From contig CAYPYN010000001.1 of assembly GCA_964415295.1 (NCBI GenBank), positions 62,001 to 126,000 on the forward strand: a stretch of 64,000 nt of DNA. The letters run 5' to 3'. Of this stretch, positions 17,410-25,733 are shown piece after piece. The stretch is from SB21 sp964415295. GTDB lineage: Bacteria; CLD3; SB21. Position 1 is the stretch's first letter, and each line of letters opens with the position of its first letter. The notes beneath the pieces are model-generated. The model was given only the letters and a program-made list of their open reading frames with translations, was not told the DNA's origin and searched no databases. Both the position numbers and the translations under genes were made by a program.

Positions 17410-17970
17410 ATGCGCATCATCGCCGGACAGCGGCGCGGCCTGGTTTTATCGGATTTTGACGCCGATTTCATTCGACCAACCAAAGATATTGTCAAAGAAT
17501 TCATCTACAATTGCCTCGCCAACCTCAAGGACATATCCGATTGTTCCGTTTGTGATCTTTACGCCGGAACCGGAGGTTTGGGCTTAGAGGCCGTTAGCCG
17601 CGGATGCGTGTCCCTAACATCGGTAGACGCGGATTCCCGCGCCGTGGCGCTGATAAAAAAGAATATTGGTCTGACCGGGTTGAAGACGCCTGTACGTGTG
17701 ATACCGTCCGATGCGCTCCGGTTTTTGGAGACCACAGATGAGAAATTCGATATCATACTGTCCGATCCGCCGTATGACCTCCGGGTCGGTGATATCGTAA
17801 TTGAATACGCACTGAAACACGGCCGCCTCAAACCCGGCGGCGTGCTGGTTCTCGAGTCCTCGCCCCATGAAAGATTCCGTGGTATTGAGGCCAACCCTGA
17901 GTTAACTTTATACAAACAAAGAAAATGGGGCGAAAGCCTTGTAACTATTTTACTGAAAAACGTATCATAA
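17410..17970 (+). CDS. rsmD: 16S rRNA (guanine966-N2)-methyltransferase RsmD
   Basis: The enzyme methylates G966 of 16S rRNA using S-adenosylmethionine. The 186-residue protein shows MRIIAGQRRG, RPTKDIVKEFIYN, the SAM loop DLYAGTGGLGLEAVSRG, SVDADSRAV and the catalytic SDPPYD motif. It overlaps nothing and is followed four bases later by coaD, a very common gene pair in bacteria. Confidence 0.95.
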   Translation: MRIIAGQRRGLVLSDFDADFIRPTKDIVKEFIYNCLANLKDISDCSVCDLYAGTGGLGLEAVSRGCVSLTSVDADSRAVALIKKNIGLTGLKTPVRVIPSDALRFLETTDEKFDIILSDPPYDLRVGDIVIEYALKHGRLKPGGVLVLESSPHERFRGIEANPELTLYKQRKWGESLVTILLKNVS

Positions 17971-17974
17971 TATT

Positions 17975-18454
17975 ATGAAAACGGCGCTATATCCCGGCAC
18001 ATTCGATCCGATCACGTATGGACACCTTGATATCATCGAACGGGCTTCCCGCTTGTTTGACCGCGTGATTGTGACCGTTGCCATCAATTCCAGAAAGTCC
18101 CCCTTATTTACTGCCGAAGAGCGGGTTGACATGATCCGCGAAGCCGTGTCTGCGTGGAAAAATGTCAGCTGCGAGAGTTTTGACGGCCTGATCGTGGATT
18201 TTGCCCATCGGAAGGAAGCCTCGGCCCTCGTAAGGGGATTACGGAACGTCTCCGATCTTGAGAGCGAATCGCTGATGGCGCACGTGAACAGACGGCTCTC
18301 GCCGGAATTGGTCACGATATTCATGATGCCTTCGGAACAATTTGCCTATCTGAATTCCGGTATCGTGCGCGAAGTGGCTGCCTTCGGCGGAGATATCCGC
18401 GCCTTCGTTCTGCCGGCCGTCGCCGATAAGATCCGACAAAAGTTGAAGAAATAA
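17975..18454 (+). CDS. coaD: Phosphopantetheine adenylyltransferase CoaD
   Basis: The enzyme forms dephospho-CoA from 4'-phosphopantetheine and ATP, the fourth step of CoA synthesis. The 159-residue sequence has the nucleotidyltransferase motifs YPGTFDPITYGHLDII (T/HxGH) and LNSGIVREVAAFGGD (ISST/S-type region), with RGLRNVSDLESE in between. Length and motifs match the family throughout. Confidence 0.97.
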   Translation: MKTALYPGTFDPITYGHLDIIERASRLFDRVIVTVAINSRKSPLFTAEERVDMIREAVSAWKNVSCESFDGLIVDFAHRKEASALVRGLRNVSDLESESLMAHVNRRLSPELVTIFMMPSEQFAYLNSGIVREVAAFGGDIRAFVLPAVADKIRQKLKK

Positions 18455-18522
18455 TTTTTTGCATCCATCGATGAATATCGCTATATACACCGCGTTCTAA
18501 TAACCAATAACCGTCAGGAGTC

Positions 18523-19467
18523 ATGGGAAAAAATCCTATAAACGAAAAGAACTCGAAAGTGGCCGCACTGAAGGCACAACAGAAGGAAGTAGCGAAGGAA
18601 CAATCCTTTAAGGAAAAAACGACCGAGTCCATAAAATCCTTCGCTTGGGCACTCGGGGTCTTCTATTTTGTGCAGACATTTTTCTTGCAGGCTTTCACTA
18701 TTCCGACCAGCTCCATGGTCGGCACATTGCTGGTCGGGGATTTCATTTTTGTCAATAAATTTGTCTACGGCGCCCAGACGCCCGAGAATATCCCGTTTAC
18801 CGATGTCAAATTGCCGCGATACCGGTTCCCTTCGTTCAAAGAACCGCAGCAGAACGATGTCGTTGTGTTTCGTTTCCCGCATCCGGAGTTGATGCCCAGC
18901 CAGAACGGCCTTGACTATATCAAACGCTGCGTAGCCGCCGCCGGGCAAACACTGGAGGTCAAAAACAAAGAACTCATCGTGGACGGCAAAAGGTTCTCTG
19001 AACAGTTTGACGTTCCCGGTATCCATTATGATCCGCAAATCAATACCGGCAGCGATGTGTTTCCCAGATCGATGGGCTCCGGCGACAATTTCGGACCGTT
19101 TCGTGTACCCGCCAAAGGCGACCGGATTTCTATAACATTCGACAATCAGGACCTCGTTAAATACCTGGCCCTTAGAGACCAAAAGAAATTCGAGATACGA
19201 ACAGATGGTTACTACGTCGAGGGTTCTAAAACGGATACATACGAGGTCGCGCAGGATTACTATTTCATGATGGGCGATAACCGCGACAACAGCCTGGACA
19301 GCCGTTTCTGGGGACCGGTTCCGCGCGACCATATCGCCGGCGAAGGGCTTTTTATTTACTGGTCCAATGTCGAAGCCGCCAAACAAACGAATTATGTTCT
19401 CAAGTTATTCAGCACTCTTAATTTGTCCAAGGTCAATTGGAAACGAATCGGAACAATCATTCGGTAG
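18523..19467 (+). CDS. lepB: Signal peptidase I, first copy
   Basis: An inner-membrane protease that removes signal peptides from exported proteins. The 314-residue protein has a charged N-terminal 35 residues, a membrane segment (FAWALGVFYFVQTFFLQAF), the catalytic Ser64 in IPTSSMVGTL, the general-base Lys134 in DYIKRCVAAAG, and GDNRDNSLDSRFWGPV (box E). It is longer than the second copy because of an insertion of about 50 residues (ISITFDNQDLVKYLALRDQ region) before box E. The second copy begins six bases after its stop. Confidence 0.95.
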   Translation: MGKNPINEKNSKVAALKAQQKEVAKEQSFKEKTTESIKSFAWALGVFYFVQTFFLQAFTIPTSSMVGTLLVGDFIFVNKFVYGAQTPENIPFTDVKLPRYRFPSFKEPQQNDVVVFRFPHPELMPSQNGLDYIKRCVAAAGQTLEVKNKELIVDGKRFSEQFDVPGIHYDPQINTGSDVFPRSMGSGDNFGPFRVPAKGDRISITFDNQDLVKYLALRDQKKFEIRTDGYYVEGSKTDTYEVAQDYYFMMGDNRDNSLDSRFWGPVPRDHIAGEGLFIYWSNVEAAKQTNYVLKLFSTLNLSKVNWKRIGTIIR

Positions 19468-19472
19468 CAGCT

Positions 19473-20243
19473 ATGTCAGTGAATGAAATTCCAAAAGAAC
19501 AGATGCCGCAGGGAATTCCGGAAAACAGTTCCTCCCCGATACCATCCTTGGCGGCGCCGTCCGTCAAGCCCAGAAGCAAAACGGCTGAACTCTTTCAGAT
19601 AGCCTGCTACGCTCTTTTATTTGCCTATATAATCAGGGTATTCTTTGTACAGGCTTTTAAGATCCCGACCGGCTCCATGGAAAACACCCTGCTGGTGGGT
19701 GATCTCCTTCTGGTCAACAAGTTCATTTACGGACCCAAAACGCCCGAGACGATCCCATTTACCGATATCAAGATTCCTCAGTACCGCTTGCCGGCATGGA
19801 GAGAGCCGCAATCAGGAGATGTGATCGTGTTCAAATTCCCGCAGGACCCTCTGGTGGATTACATCAAACGATGCGTGGCCGTAGCCGGACAAACGGTGGA
19901 GATCAGAGACAAAGTATTATTCGTCGACGGAAGACCCTTTAGCGAGACCATCAATCCTCCGGGTCTGAAGTTCGAAGATCCTGAAATCATCCCAAGGGAC
20001 AAAGGTTACGAAAGCGTTTATCCGAAAGACGCCGGCAGCCGCGACAATTACGGACCTGTAAAGATTCCCGATGGATTCCTCTTCGCCATGGGCGACAATC
20101 GCGATCGCAGTTACGACAGCCGGCAGTGGGGATTCGTCCCGCGCGACTACGTCATTGGCAAAGCGATGATGGTTTACTGGTCCACCGCATCGGATGACAA
20201 CATGGACATCCGATGGTCGCGTATCGGAATGATCGTAGAATGA
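19473..20243 (+). CDS. lepB: Signal peptidase I, second copy
   Basis: A 256-residue paralogue of the preceding gene with a proline/serine-rich cytoplasmic head, a membrane segment (LFQIACYALLFAYIIRVFFVQ), catalytic Ser68 in IPTGSMENTL, Lys132 in DYIKRCVAVAGQ and box E GDNRDRSYDSRQWGFVP. All catalytic residues are present, so both copies should be active. The ATG at 19473 is preferred over an in-frame start inside the first gene. Tandem copies may divide substrates, or one may be specialised for lipoprotein-rich or surface proteins; this is inference. Confidence 0.95.
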   Translation: MSVNEIPKEQMPQGIPENSSSPIPSLAAPSVKPRSKTAELFQIACYALLFAYIIRVFFVQAFKIPTGSMENTLLVGDLLLVNKFIYGPKTPETIPFTDIKIPQYRLPAWREPQSGDVIVFKFPQDPLVDYIKRCVAVAGQTVEIRDKVLFVDGRPFSETINPPGLKFEDPEIIPRDKGYESVYPKDAGSRDNYGPVKIPDGFLFAMGDNRDRSYDSRQWGFVPRDYVIGKAMMVYWSTASDDNMDIRWSRIGMIVE

Positions 20244-20271
20244 TCTATTGTCTTTCATATCACATCATGTC

Positions 20272-20685
20272 ATGAAATCCCACACCGAATATCTGTGGTT
20301 CAATACCAAGAACCGCCGCGAATACGTAAACATCACCGACGATGTAGAAAAGGCCGTCGTAAAATCGGGAATTCAGGAAGGTATGGCGCTGGTCTCGGCG
20401 ATGCACATCACGGCCGGCGTGTACGTCAACGATGCGGAATCGGGACTGATCCAGGACATCGATGCCTGGCTTGAAAAACTGGCGCCATTCAATCCCCATT
20501 ACCTTCATCACCGTACGGGCGAGGACAACGGCGACGCGCATCTCAAAAGTCTGATGATCCATCATGAAGTGATCGTTCCCATCACCAAAGGCCGTCTCGA
20601 CTTCGGGCCCTGGCAGCAGATCTACTATGCGGAATTCGACGGTCAAAGAAAAAAACGCGTGATCATCAAGATCCTGGGCGAATAG
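20272..20685 (+). CDS. yjbQ: YjbQ-family protein
   Basis: A 137-residue member of the UPF0047/YjbQ family, which has a beta-sandwich trimer and weak thiamine-phosphate synthase activity in some members; the true role is unsettled. Conserved residues seen are HITAGVYVNDAESGL, YLHHRTGEDNGDAHLKS, LDFGPWQQIYYAEFDGQRKKRV. The chosen ATG removes eight N-terminal residues that have no counterpart in the family. Confidence 0.88.
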   Translation: MKSHTEYLWFNTKNRREYVNITDDVEKAVVKSGIQEGMALVSAMHITAGVYVNDAESGLIQDIDAWLEKLAPFNPHYLHHRTGEDNGDAHLKSLMIHHEVIVPITKGRLDFGPWQQIYYAEFDGQRKKRVIIKILGE

Positions 20686-20702
20686 AGCTCCCGAAAAAAT
20701 TA

Positions 20703-20731
20703 TTGAAAAAGAGAATCGATTTTGATATGTT
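20703..20731 (+). promoter_or_regulatory. Candidate sigma-70 promoter for superoxide dismutase
   Basis: TTGAAA (20703-20708) and TATGTT (20726-20731) are separated by 17 bases, about 50 bases before the start codon. Confidence 0.4.
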
Positions 20732-20780
20732 GATCATACCAAATTGAATTTGATTATTCATCTTACATAAAGGAGTACCC

Positions 20781-21392
20781 ATGGCTTTCACATTACCTGC
20801 TTTGCCTTACGCGCACGATGCGCTCGAGCCGCATATCGACAAACAGACGATGGAGATCCATCACGGGAAACACCATCAAGCCTATATCAATAATGCCAAT
20901 GCGGCGCTGGAAAAATACCCTAACTTACAATCCAAGACCGCGGAAGAACTCGTCGCCGATCTGAATGCCGTTCCGGAAGACATACGCGGGGCTATCCGCA
21001 ACAATGCCGGCGGACATGCCAATCATAGTTTCTTCTGGACGGTCATGGGTCCCAATGCCGGTGGCTCCCCCAAAGGCGACCTGGCGGATGCCATTACCAA
21101 AAAATTCGGCAGTTTCGACAATTTTAAGACGGAATTCGCGAAGGCCGCGACGACACGGTTCGGTAGCGGATGGGCCTGGCTTTGCGTCGACGGTAAGGGC
21201 GAACTCGTGGTGACCAGCACCGCCAACCAGGACAGCCCCATTTCGGACAAACTGAAACCGGTACTTGGATTGGACGTGTGGGAACACGCTTATTATCTCA
21301 AGTACCAAAACCGTCGGCCTGATTACATCACGGCATTCTGGAATGTCGTCAACTGGGATAAAGTTTCGGAGTATTACAAGAAAGCCAAATAA
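20781..21392 (+). CDS. sodA: Superoxide dismutase, Mn/Fe family
   Basis: The enzyme converts superoxide to peroxide and oxygen. The 203-residue sequence carries the four metal ligands in MEIHHGKHHQAY (His), HANHSFFWTVMGP (His), and DVWEHAYYLKYQ (Asp and His). GGHANHSFFW and the NQDSP segment favour manganese over iron, though metal choice cannot be settled from sequence alone. No signal peptide is present. AAGGAG lies seven bases before the ATG. Confidence 0.95.
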   Translation: MAFTLPALPYAHDALEPHIDKQTMEIHHGKHHQAYINNANAALEKYPNLQSKTAEELVADLNAVPEDIRGAIRNNAGGHANHSFFWTVMGPNAGGSPKGDLADAITKKFGSFDNFKTEFAKAATTRFGSGWAWLCVDGKGELVVTSTANQDSPISDKLKPVLGLDVWEHAYYLKYQNRRPDYITAFWNVVNWDKVSEYYKKAK

Positions 21393-21459
21393 TCATCGGT
21401 CCTCCCGAGACCTCGGCGTGAGCACGGTCGAACGCTTGTCGAAGGTGGACATTTCAAAC

Positions 21460-21486
21460 GTCATGGTTCGGCCAGCTCACCATGAC
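21460..21486. repeat. REP-like palindrome between sod and nuoB
   Basis: An 8-bp stem, GTCATGGT (21460-21467) and ACCATGAC (21479-21486), encloses TCGGCCAGCTC. Just upstream (21419-21445) GTGAGC, GGTCGAAC and TTGTCGAAG form a second element of similar wording. On the minus strand the palindrome reads GTGAGCTGGCCGAAC, the style of widespread extragenic palindromes. It covers the region where a longer nuoB frame would begin. Confidence 0.5.
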
Positions 21487-21501
21487 ACAAAAACAAAAAA
21501 T

Positions 21502-22077
21502 ATGGACCTTACGAAAGAAATCAAAGATAGCGTCCTCACCACCACGGTGGAAGCGATATGGAACTGGGGCCGGAAAAATTCTCTCTGGCCTATGCCCTTC
21601 GGAACCGCCTGCTGCGCCATCGAGATGATGGCGACGCTCGGTCCGCGCTATGATATGGCGCGGTTCGGCGCGGAAGCGATCCGCTTCTCGCCGCGTCAGG
21701 CCGACCTCATGATCGTCTCCGGCCGCGTTTCTATCAAAATGATGCCGGTTCTGAAAAGGATATGGGACCAGATGCCCGAACCCAAGTGGTGTATCTCTAT
21801 GGGCGCCTGCGCATCGACCGGTGGATTTTTTAATACCTATACGCTGATCCAGGGCGTGGACCAGTTCATACCCGTAGACGTTTATATCCCGGGCTGTCCC
21901 CCAAGACCCGAAGGATTGATCGAAGCCGTCATGAAGATCCAGCGGCTGATCGACAAAAAAGAGAAAGTGTATGACCGGGATATCAAAGACGACGGCATTT
22001 ACGGTGATGAGCACGTGGGTATAAGAGGTCGCAAAGGCGATCTTGTACCTGAAGTGGTCACCGGAGATTACGAATAA
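21502..22077 (+). CDS. nuoB: NADH-quinone oxidoreductase subunit B (NuoB)
   Basis: NuoB holds the last iron-sulfur cluster (N2) that passes electrons to quinone in complex I. The 191-residue protein has all four N2 ligands: the adjacent Cys37-Cys38 in GTACCAIEM, Cys103 in MGACASTGG and Cys132 in PGCPPRPEG. SPRQADLMIVSG and MPEPKWCISMG are also typical. The ATG at 21502 matches family length; earlier in-frame starts lie in repeat sequence. No other nuo gene is nearby, which is unusual because nuoB is normally between nuoA and nuoC. It may belong to a split operon or be a second copy. Confidence 0.92.
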   Translation: MDLTKEIKDSVLTTTVEAIWNWGRKNSLWPMPFGTACCAIEMMATLGPRYDMARFGAEAIRFSPRQADLMIVSGRVSIKMMPVLKRIWDQMPEPKWCISMGACASTGGFFNTYTLIQGVDQFIPVDVYIPGCPPRPEGLIEAVMKIQRLIDKKEKVYDRDIKDDGIYGDEHVGIRGRKGDLVPEVVTGDYE

Positions 22078-22098
22078 TCGATCCTTATAATACTCTAT

Positions 22099-22129
22099 AA
22101 AAGCCGTATCTTCGGATACGGCTTTTTTG
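22099..22129 (+). terminator. Intrinsic terminator after nuoB
   Basis: A perfect 12-bp stem, AAAAGCCGTATC (22099-22110) and its complement (22115-22126), is closed by a stable TTCG tetraloop and followed by T residues. Confidence 0.92.
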
Positions 22130-22141
22130 TTTTACCAAACG

Positions 22142-23434
22142 ATGACCAACTCATTCGAAACAACGCTCCGTTATCTCTACGATCTGCAGTTCTTCGGTAT
22201 GAAACTGGGACTGGAGAACATAAGCGTCCTTCTCAAAAGTCTGAATAACCCTGAGCGTTCCTATCCAACGATCCATATCGCCGGAACGAACGGCAAAGGT
22301 TCGACATCGGCCATGCTGGAATCCATTTTTCGCGCCGCGGGATACCGGACAGGTCTGTATACCTCCCCTCACCTTTTTCATTTCGGCGAGCGTATCCGCG
22401 TTGAAGGCAGGGTTATTCCTGAAAAGGACATCGTCCGCCTGACGCAAAAGATGAAGCCGCAGATCGACGATCTGAAATGTACGTTCTTTGAAGCGACAAC
22501 GGCCATGGCGTTCGAATACTTCCGCGAACAGAAAATCGATATCGGCATCATTGAGACCGGTTTGGGCGGGAGACTTGATGCGACGAATGTCCTGACGCCA
22601 TTGGTTTCCATCATCACCAATATCGGATTGGAGCATACGGAATACCTCGGCAACACGATCCCGGCCATTGCTTATGAAAAAGCCGGCATCATCAAACCTC
22701 AGGTACCCTGTGTCATAGGGCCCGTTACAGCCGATGCTAAGGAAGTATTTGATAGAATGGCCCGTGAACGAAAAAGTCCCATTTACTTTCTCGATGCCAT
22801 TTCGAGGGCAACTCCGGTCGAATTACTGATCGACGGATCGATCATGGATCTTGAGCTGAAATGGGATGACCGTAGCCTTCGGCTTAATAAGTTAAAGATC
22901 GCGCTGGCCGGAAGTCATCAATTGTCAAATGCGTCATTGGCAGCGGCGGCGGCGGTCATACAGAAACATTTTGGAATCAGCGAGTTTCAGGTCCGGCAAG
23001 GCATGGCGGAAGTCCGTTGGCCGGCACGGCTGGAGATCCTGAGGCGCGAACCATTTATCCTATGCGATGCGGCGCACAATCCGGATGGATTGAGAACGCT
23101 GATGACATTCGTATCGGAGGTTTGTAAACCACGGTTTGACAAAATCTATCTGGTCATCGGGATGTTATCGGATAAGAACTACCGGGAAGCGGCTCAAATC
23201 GTGTCGCCGCATTTTGACCGCATCTTCACGGTCACGCCAAACAGCGAACGGGCACTGAAGGCCGATGAATTGGCCGACGTGTTCATGGAATTCCATGCTC
23301 AAGCGGAAGCGGTTGTTTCGGTTGGACAAGCGGTTGAAAATACGGCAACGAAAATGTCTTCACGAGACCTGATGGTCGTGACGGGATCGCACTTTGTCTT
23401 ATCGGAACTGCAAAACGTCAGGTCGATTTCTTAG
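22142..23434 (+). CDS. folC: Folylpolyglutamate synthase / dihydrofolate synthase
   Basis: FolC adds glutamate to dihydropteroate and to folates. The 430-residue Mur-ligase-family enzyme has the ATP loop HIAGTNGKGSTSAML, FFEATTAMAFEYF, ETGLGGRLDATN, EHTEYLG and the C-terminal domain with WPARLEILRREP and DAAHNPDGLR. The start at 22142 avoids the terminator T tract. Its 3' end overlaps the convergent ferredoxin gene by 17 bases. Confidence 0.93.
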   Translation: MTNSFETTLRYLYDLQFFGMKLGLENISVLLKSLNNPERSYPTIHIAGTNGKGSTSAMLESIFRAAGYRTGLYTSPHLFHFGERIRVEGRVIPEKDIVRLTQKMKPQIDDLKCTFFEATTAMAFEYFREQKIDIGIIETGLGGRLDATNVLTPLVSIITNIGLEHTEYLGNTIPAIAYEKAGIIKPQVPCVIGPVTADAKEVFDRMARERKSPIYFLDAISRATPVELLIDGSIMDLELKWDDRSLRLNKLKIALAGSHQLSNASLAAAAAVIQKHFGISEFQVRQGMAEVRWPARLEILRREPFILCDAAHNPDGLRTLMTFVSEVCKPRFDKIYLVIGMLSDKNYREAAQIVSPHFDRIFTVTPNSERALKADELADVFMEFHAQAEAVVSVGQAVENTATKMSSRDLMVVTGSHFVLSELQNVRSIS

Positions 23435-23777
23435 GTTTGTGTTCACAGGATGCCGTATTGATGCAGGCGTCTTTTAATGCCAGGCGATCCACGATTTTAT
23501 TTTCCGCCAGAGCCTGAACAATCTCATAGACATCACCATTGGCAACATTCCCGTACCATACCGCATCGGGATAGATCACGACCATTGGGCCGTGTTCGCA
23601 CTGGTCCAGGCATCCGGACTTATTGGATCGTACCTTCCCCTGCAATCCCGACTTATTCAGCGCTTCCTTGAATAACCGAACCAATTCGCTTTTCTCGTCT
23701 TCGTTACACGAACCCCGCGGATGCCCGGGCGGACGGGTATTCTGACAAATAAAGATGTGGTGTTCGAATTTTGCCAT
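23418..23777 (-). CDS. Thioredoxin-like [2Fe-2S] ferredoxin
   Basis: A 119-residue protein of the thioredoxin-fold [2Fe-2S] ferredoxin family. Likely cluster ligands are Cys11 in HIFICQNTR, Cys24 in RGSCNED, and the two cysteines of SGCLDQCEHGP. VVIYPDAVWYGNV is a family signature. Electron transfer is the expected role; the partner is unknown. The start is set by AGGAG before the ATG at 23777. It follows clpP by 11 bases and is probably translated from the same mRNA. Confidence 0.88.
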   Translation of the reverse strand: MAKFEHHIFICQNTRPPGHPRGSCNEDEKSELVRLFKEALNKSGLQGKVRSNKSGCLDQCEHGPMVVIYPDAVWYGNVANGDVYEIVQALAENKIVDRLALKDACINTASCEHKPKKST

Positions 23778-23788
23778 GGGCTTCGCTC

Positions 23789-24454
23789 CTATATGGCGCT
23801 GATCTTTTCCACACTGCGAGAAACCATGCCGTAGGCCATGGCTTCTTCGGTGGTGAACCAATAATCGCGGTTGGTATCCTCCGCCACTTTGCTCACAGGC
23901 TGGCCGGTTTCCACGGACAGAATATGATTCAGCTGGTCCCTCAGACGGACTATCTGTTGCGCGCTGATCTGAATGTCTTTCGTACTGCCGCGGGCTCCGC
24001 CGAGGGGCTGATGGATCATGATACGCGAATGCGGAAGCGCCATCCGGTTTTCCTTTTTGGCTGCTACCAGAACGATCGCCGCCGCGCTGGCCGCCAATCC
24101 GCAAACAATGGTTTTGACCGGAGCATCAATGAGTTTGATCAGATCGTAGATCGCAAGACCGTCGTCGGCTACACCGCCGGGGGAATTGATAAATAGCTTG
24201 ATCTCTTTCTTAGGATCCTGCTCGTTGAGAAACAGCAGTTGGGAGATCAGCCGCCGGGTCACTTTCGGTTCGATCTGTTCAAACAGCAAAACCGTCCGGG
24301 ACTTCAGGAAAAACTCCATCATCTTCTTGCCGAGCGGATCGCTTTTATCGTTATTTTTCTTATTATTTTCTTCTTCCTCTTCTTCATCGTCCAGCCGGTG
24401 ATCAAAGGTCTGATCCAGTAAGAATGACTTCGGATCGTAGATCGATTCTGACAT
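23789..24454 (-). CDS. clpP: ATP-dependent Clp protease proteolytic subunit
   Basis: The proteolytic chamber of Clp proteases. The catalytic triad is present: Ser123 in CGLAASAAA, His148 in MIHQPLGG and Asp197 in NRDYWF, with the oxyanion loop FINSPGG. The 221-residue protein is longer than usual at its N-terminus: about 35 extra residues, including an acidic run (DDEEEEEENN), precede the core. In well-studied ClpPs the N-terminus lines the axial pore or is cleaved off, so this extension may be a propeptide or affect gating. The usual AASMGA is AASAAA here. pdxJ lies upstream and a ferredoxin gene downstream. Confidence 0.9.
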   Translation of the reverse strand: MSESIYDPKSFLLDQTFDHRLDDEEEEEENNKKNNDKSDPLGKKMMEFFLKSRTVLLFEQIEPKVTRRLISQLLFLNEQDPKKEIKLFINSPGGVADDGLAIYDLIKLIDAPVKTIVCGLAASAAAIVLVAAKKENRMALPHSRIMIHQPLGGARGSTKDIQISAQQIVRLRDQLNHILSVETGQPVSKVAEDTNRDYWFTTEEAMAYGMVSRSVEKISAI

Positions 24455-24502
24455 TACAGCTCCTGTTGTTATATTTCTGATACGTTAAACTACAAAGTTC
24501 AT

Positions 24503-25207
24503 TTATTTTACGATAGCCGCGAAATCCCGGACGGCCTGATCCAGCCCGACGAACAAAGCCCTTGCGATAACGGGATGCCCCACGTTGATCTCTTCGATTT
24601 CATCGATTTTCAAAATATCTCTCACATTGGCGTAATCCAGATTCCCCGATACGGTCACGCCCACGTTAAGTTTGGCAGCGGCCATAGCCATGGCCTTAAG
24701 ATTTTCCAATTCCTGCTCCATCAGGGTCAGATTATCGGCGTTCACATATTTCTCCGCGTTCAATTCCACATAGTCGCATCCTATTTTCACCGTCGATTTG
24801 ATCTGAACCGCATCGGGTTCAATCAAAGCATTGACCACGATACCGTTATGACGAAGGGACTGGACCAGCGGTATCAGCGCATGCTCATTCGCTTCGACGG
24901 CGATGCTTTTTATCGCGCCGTCTTCCTGGGACACCAGCGTCACCATCTCCGCCCGGGCCCCAACGGCCAGTTGAACCATTTCAACGGTTGGGGTGATGCG
25001 GAGGTTGAAATGCGAATGAATGCAATCCTTCAGTATCTTGATATCCCGCGGCTCCAGTGTAGCGGCGTTTCCTCTCAACGTGTACACGATACCGTCCGCA
25101 CCGGCCATTTCGATCATGCCGATGGCGTGAACCGGATCGGGGAAATGCCCTCCGCCCAATTGGCGCATGCCGGTAACCGTGTCTATGATTATGCCAAGAC
25201 GTTTCAC
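24503..25207 (-). CDS. pdxJ: Pyridoxine 5'-phosphate synthase PdxJ
   Basis: PdxJ condenses 1-deoxyxylulose 5-phosphate with 3-amino-2-oxopropyl phosphate to form pyridoxine phosphate in the DXP-dependent vitamin B6 route. The 234-residue TIM-barrel protein shows DPVHAIGMIEMAGADGIVYTLRG, a His/Asn-rich start (here shortened), FNLRITPTVEMVQLA, VNALIEPD, and EEINVGHPVIARALFVG. Length and motif order match the family. The product serves PLP enzymes such as the aminotransferase at 3.4 kb. Confidence 0.93.
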   Translation of the reverse strand: MKRLGIIIDTVTGMRQLGGGHFPDPVHAIGMIEMAGADGIVYTLRGNAATLEPRDIKILKDCIHSHFNLRITPTVEMVQLAVGARAEMVTLVSQEDGAIKSIAVEANEHALIPLVQSLRHNGIVVNALIEPDAVQIKSTVKIGCDYVELNAEKYVNADNLTLMEQELENLKAMAMAAAKLNVGVTVSGNLDYANVRDILKIDEIEEINVGHPVIARALFVGLDQAVRDFAAIVK

Positions 25208-25286
25208 AAGTGTTTCTCCGTAGATGTTACATGCTTTTTGACAAAACGATAATCGTCATATATTCTCTTAAATTCAACAGCAATCG

Positions 25287-25733
25287 TCATTCGTACAACG
25301 GCGGAAGATCCGGATCGTGCTCCTCATGAGACGTGTCGTTGACGTAGATCTCTTTGACGTCATCGGACGTCACGATAATCACCGGACTTCCGGAGGGCCG
25401 GCGAACTTCCGACGCAAAGTACTTCCAATATATCCCTTCGTCGTACTTCATCCATTTCACCCATCCGAAGTACGCCCATTGTTCGCGTACCAGAAATGCC
25501 GGACAACGAAATCCGACGGGCACGTCGACATTCTTGACCCGCTTATATTCAAAGCGGTGAACCAGAAGGCGCTGAATAAAAAGGTCCTTGACGGTCACGC
25601 CTTCCCAAACGAGTTCATGCTTGGATCGTTTTACGATCTGTCCCAGGATAATCTCGTCGATGGCTTGTTTGATTTCTTCTTGCTCAGCAATCATGTCCTG
25701 TTCCGCTTGCGTGGAGAACTTCTCCGGGATCAC
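25287..25733 (-). CDS. Protein of unknown function coupled to accC
   Basis: A 148-residue cytoplasmic protein I cannot assign. A helical, acidic N-terminus (EQDMIAEQEEIKQAIDEII) leads into a strand-rich part with many aromatic residues (REQWAYFGWVKWMKYDEGIYWKY), and the C-terminus is acidic (EEHDPDLPPLYE). Its start overlaps the stop of the small membrane protein upstream by four bases, a mark of translational coupling. Confidence 0.6.
   Translation of the reverse strand: MIPEKFSTQAEQDMIAEQEEIKQAIDEIILGQIVKRSKHELVWEGVTVKDLFIQRLLVHRFEYKRVKNVDVPVGFRCPAFLVREQWAYFGWVKWMKYDEGIYWKYFASEVRRPSGSPVIIVTSDDVKEIYVNDTSHEEHDPDLPPLYE

Noticed and set aside
23778..24104. Upstream extension of the ferredoxin frame to about 228 residues
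   Set aside because: The extra part overlaps clpP in another frame, and a good ribosome site supports the start at 23777.
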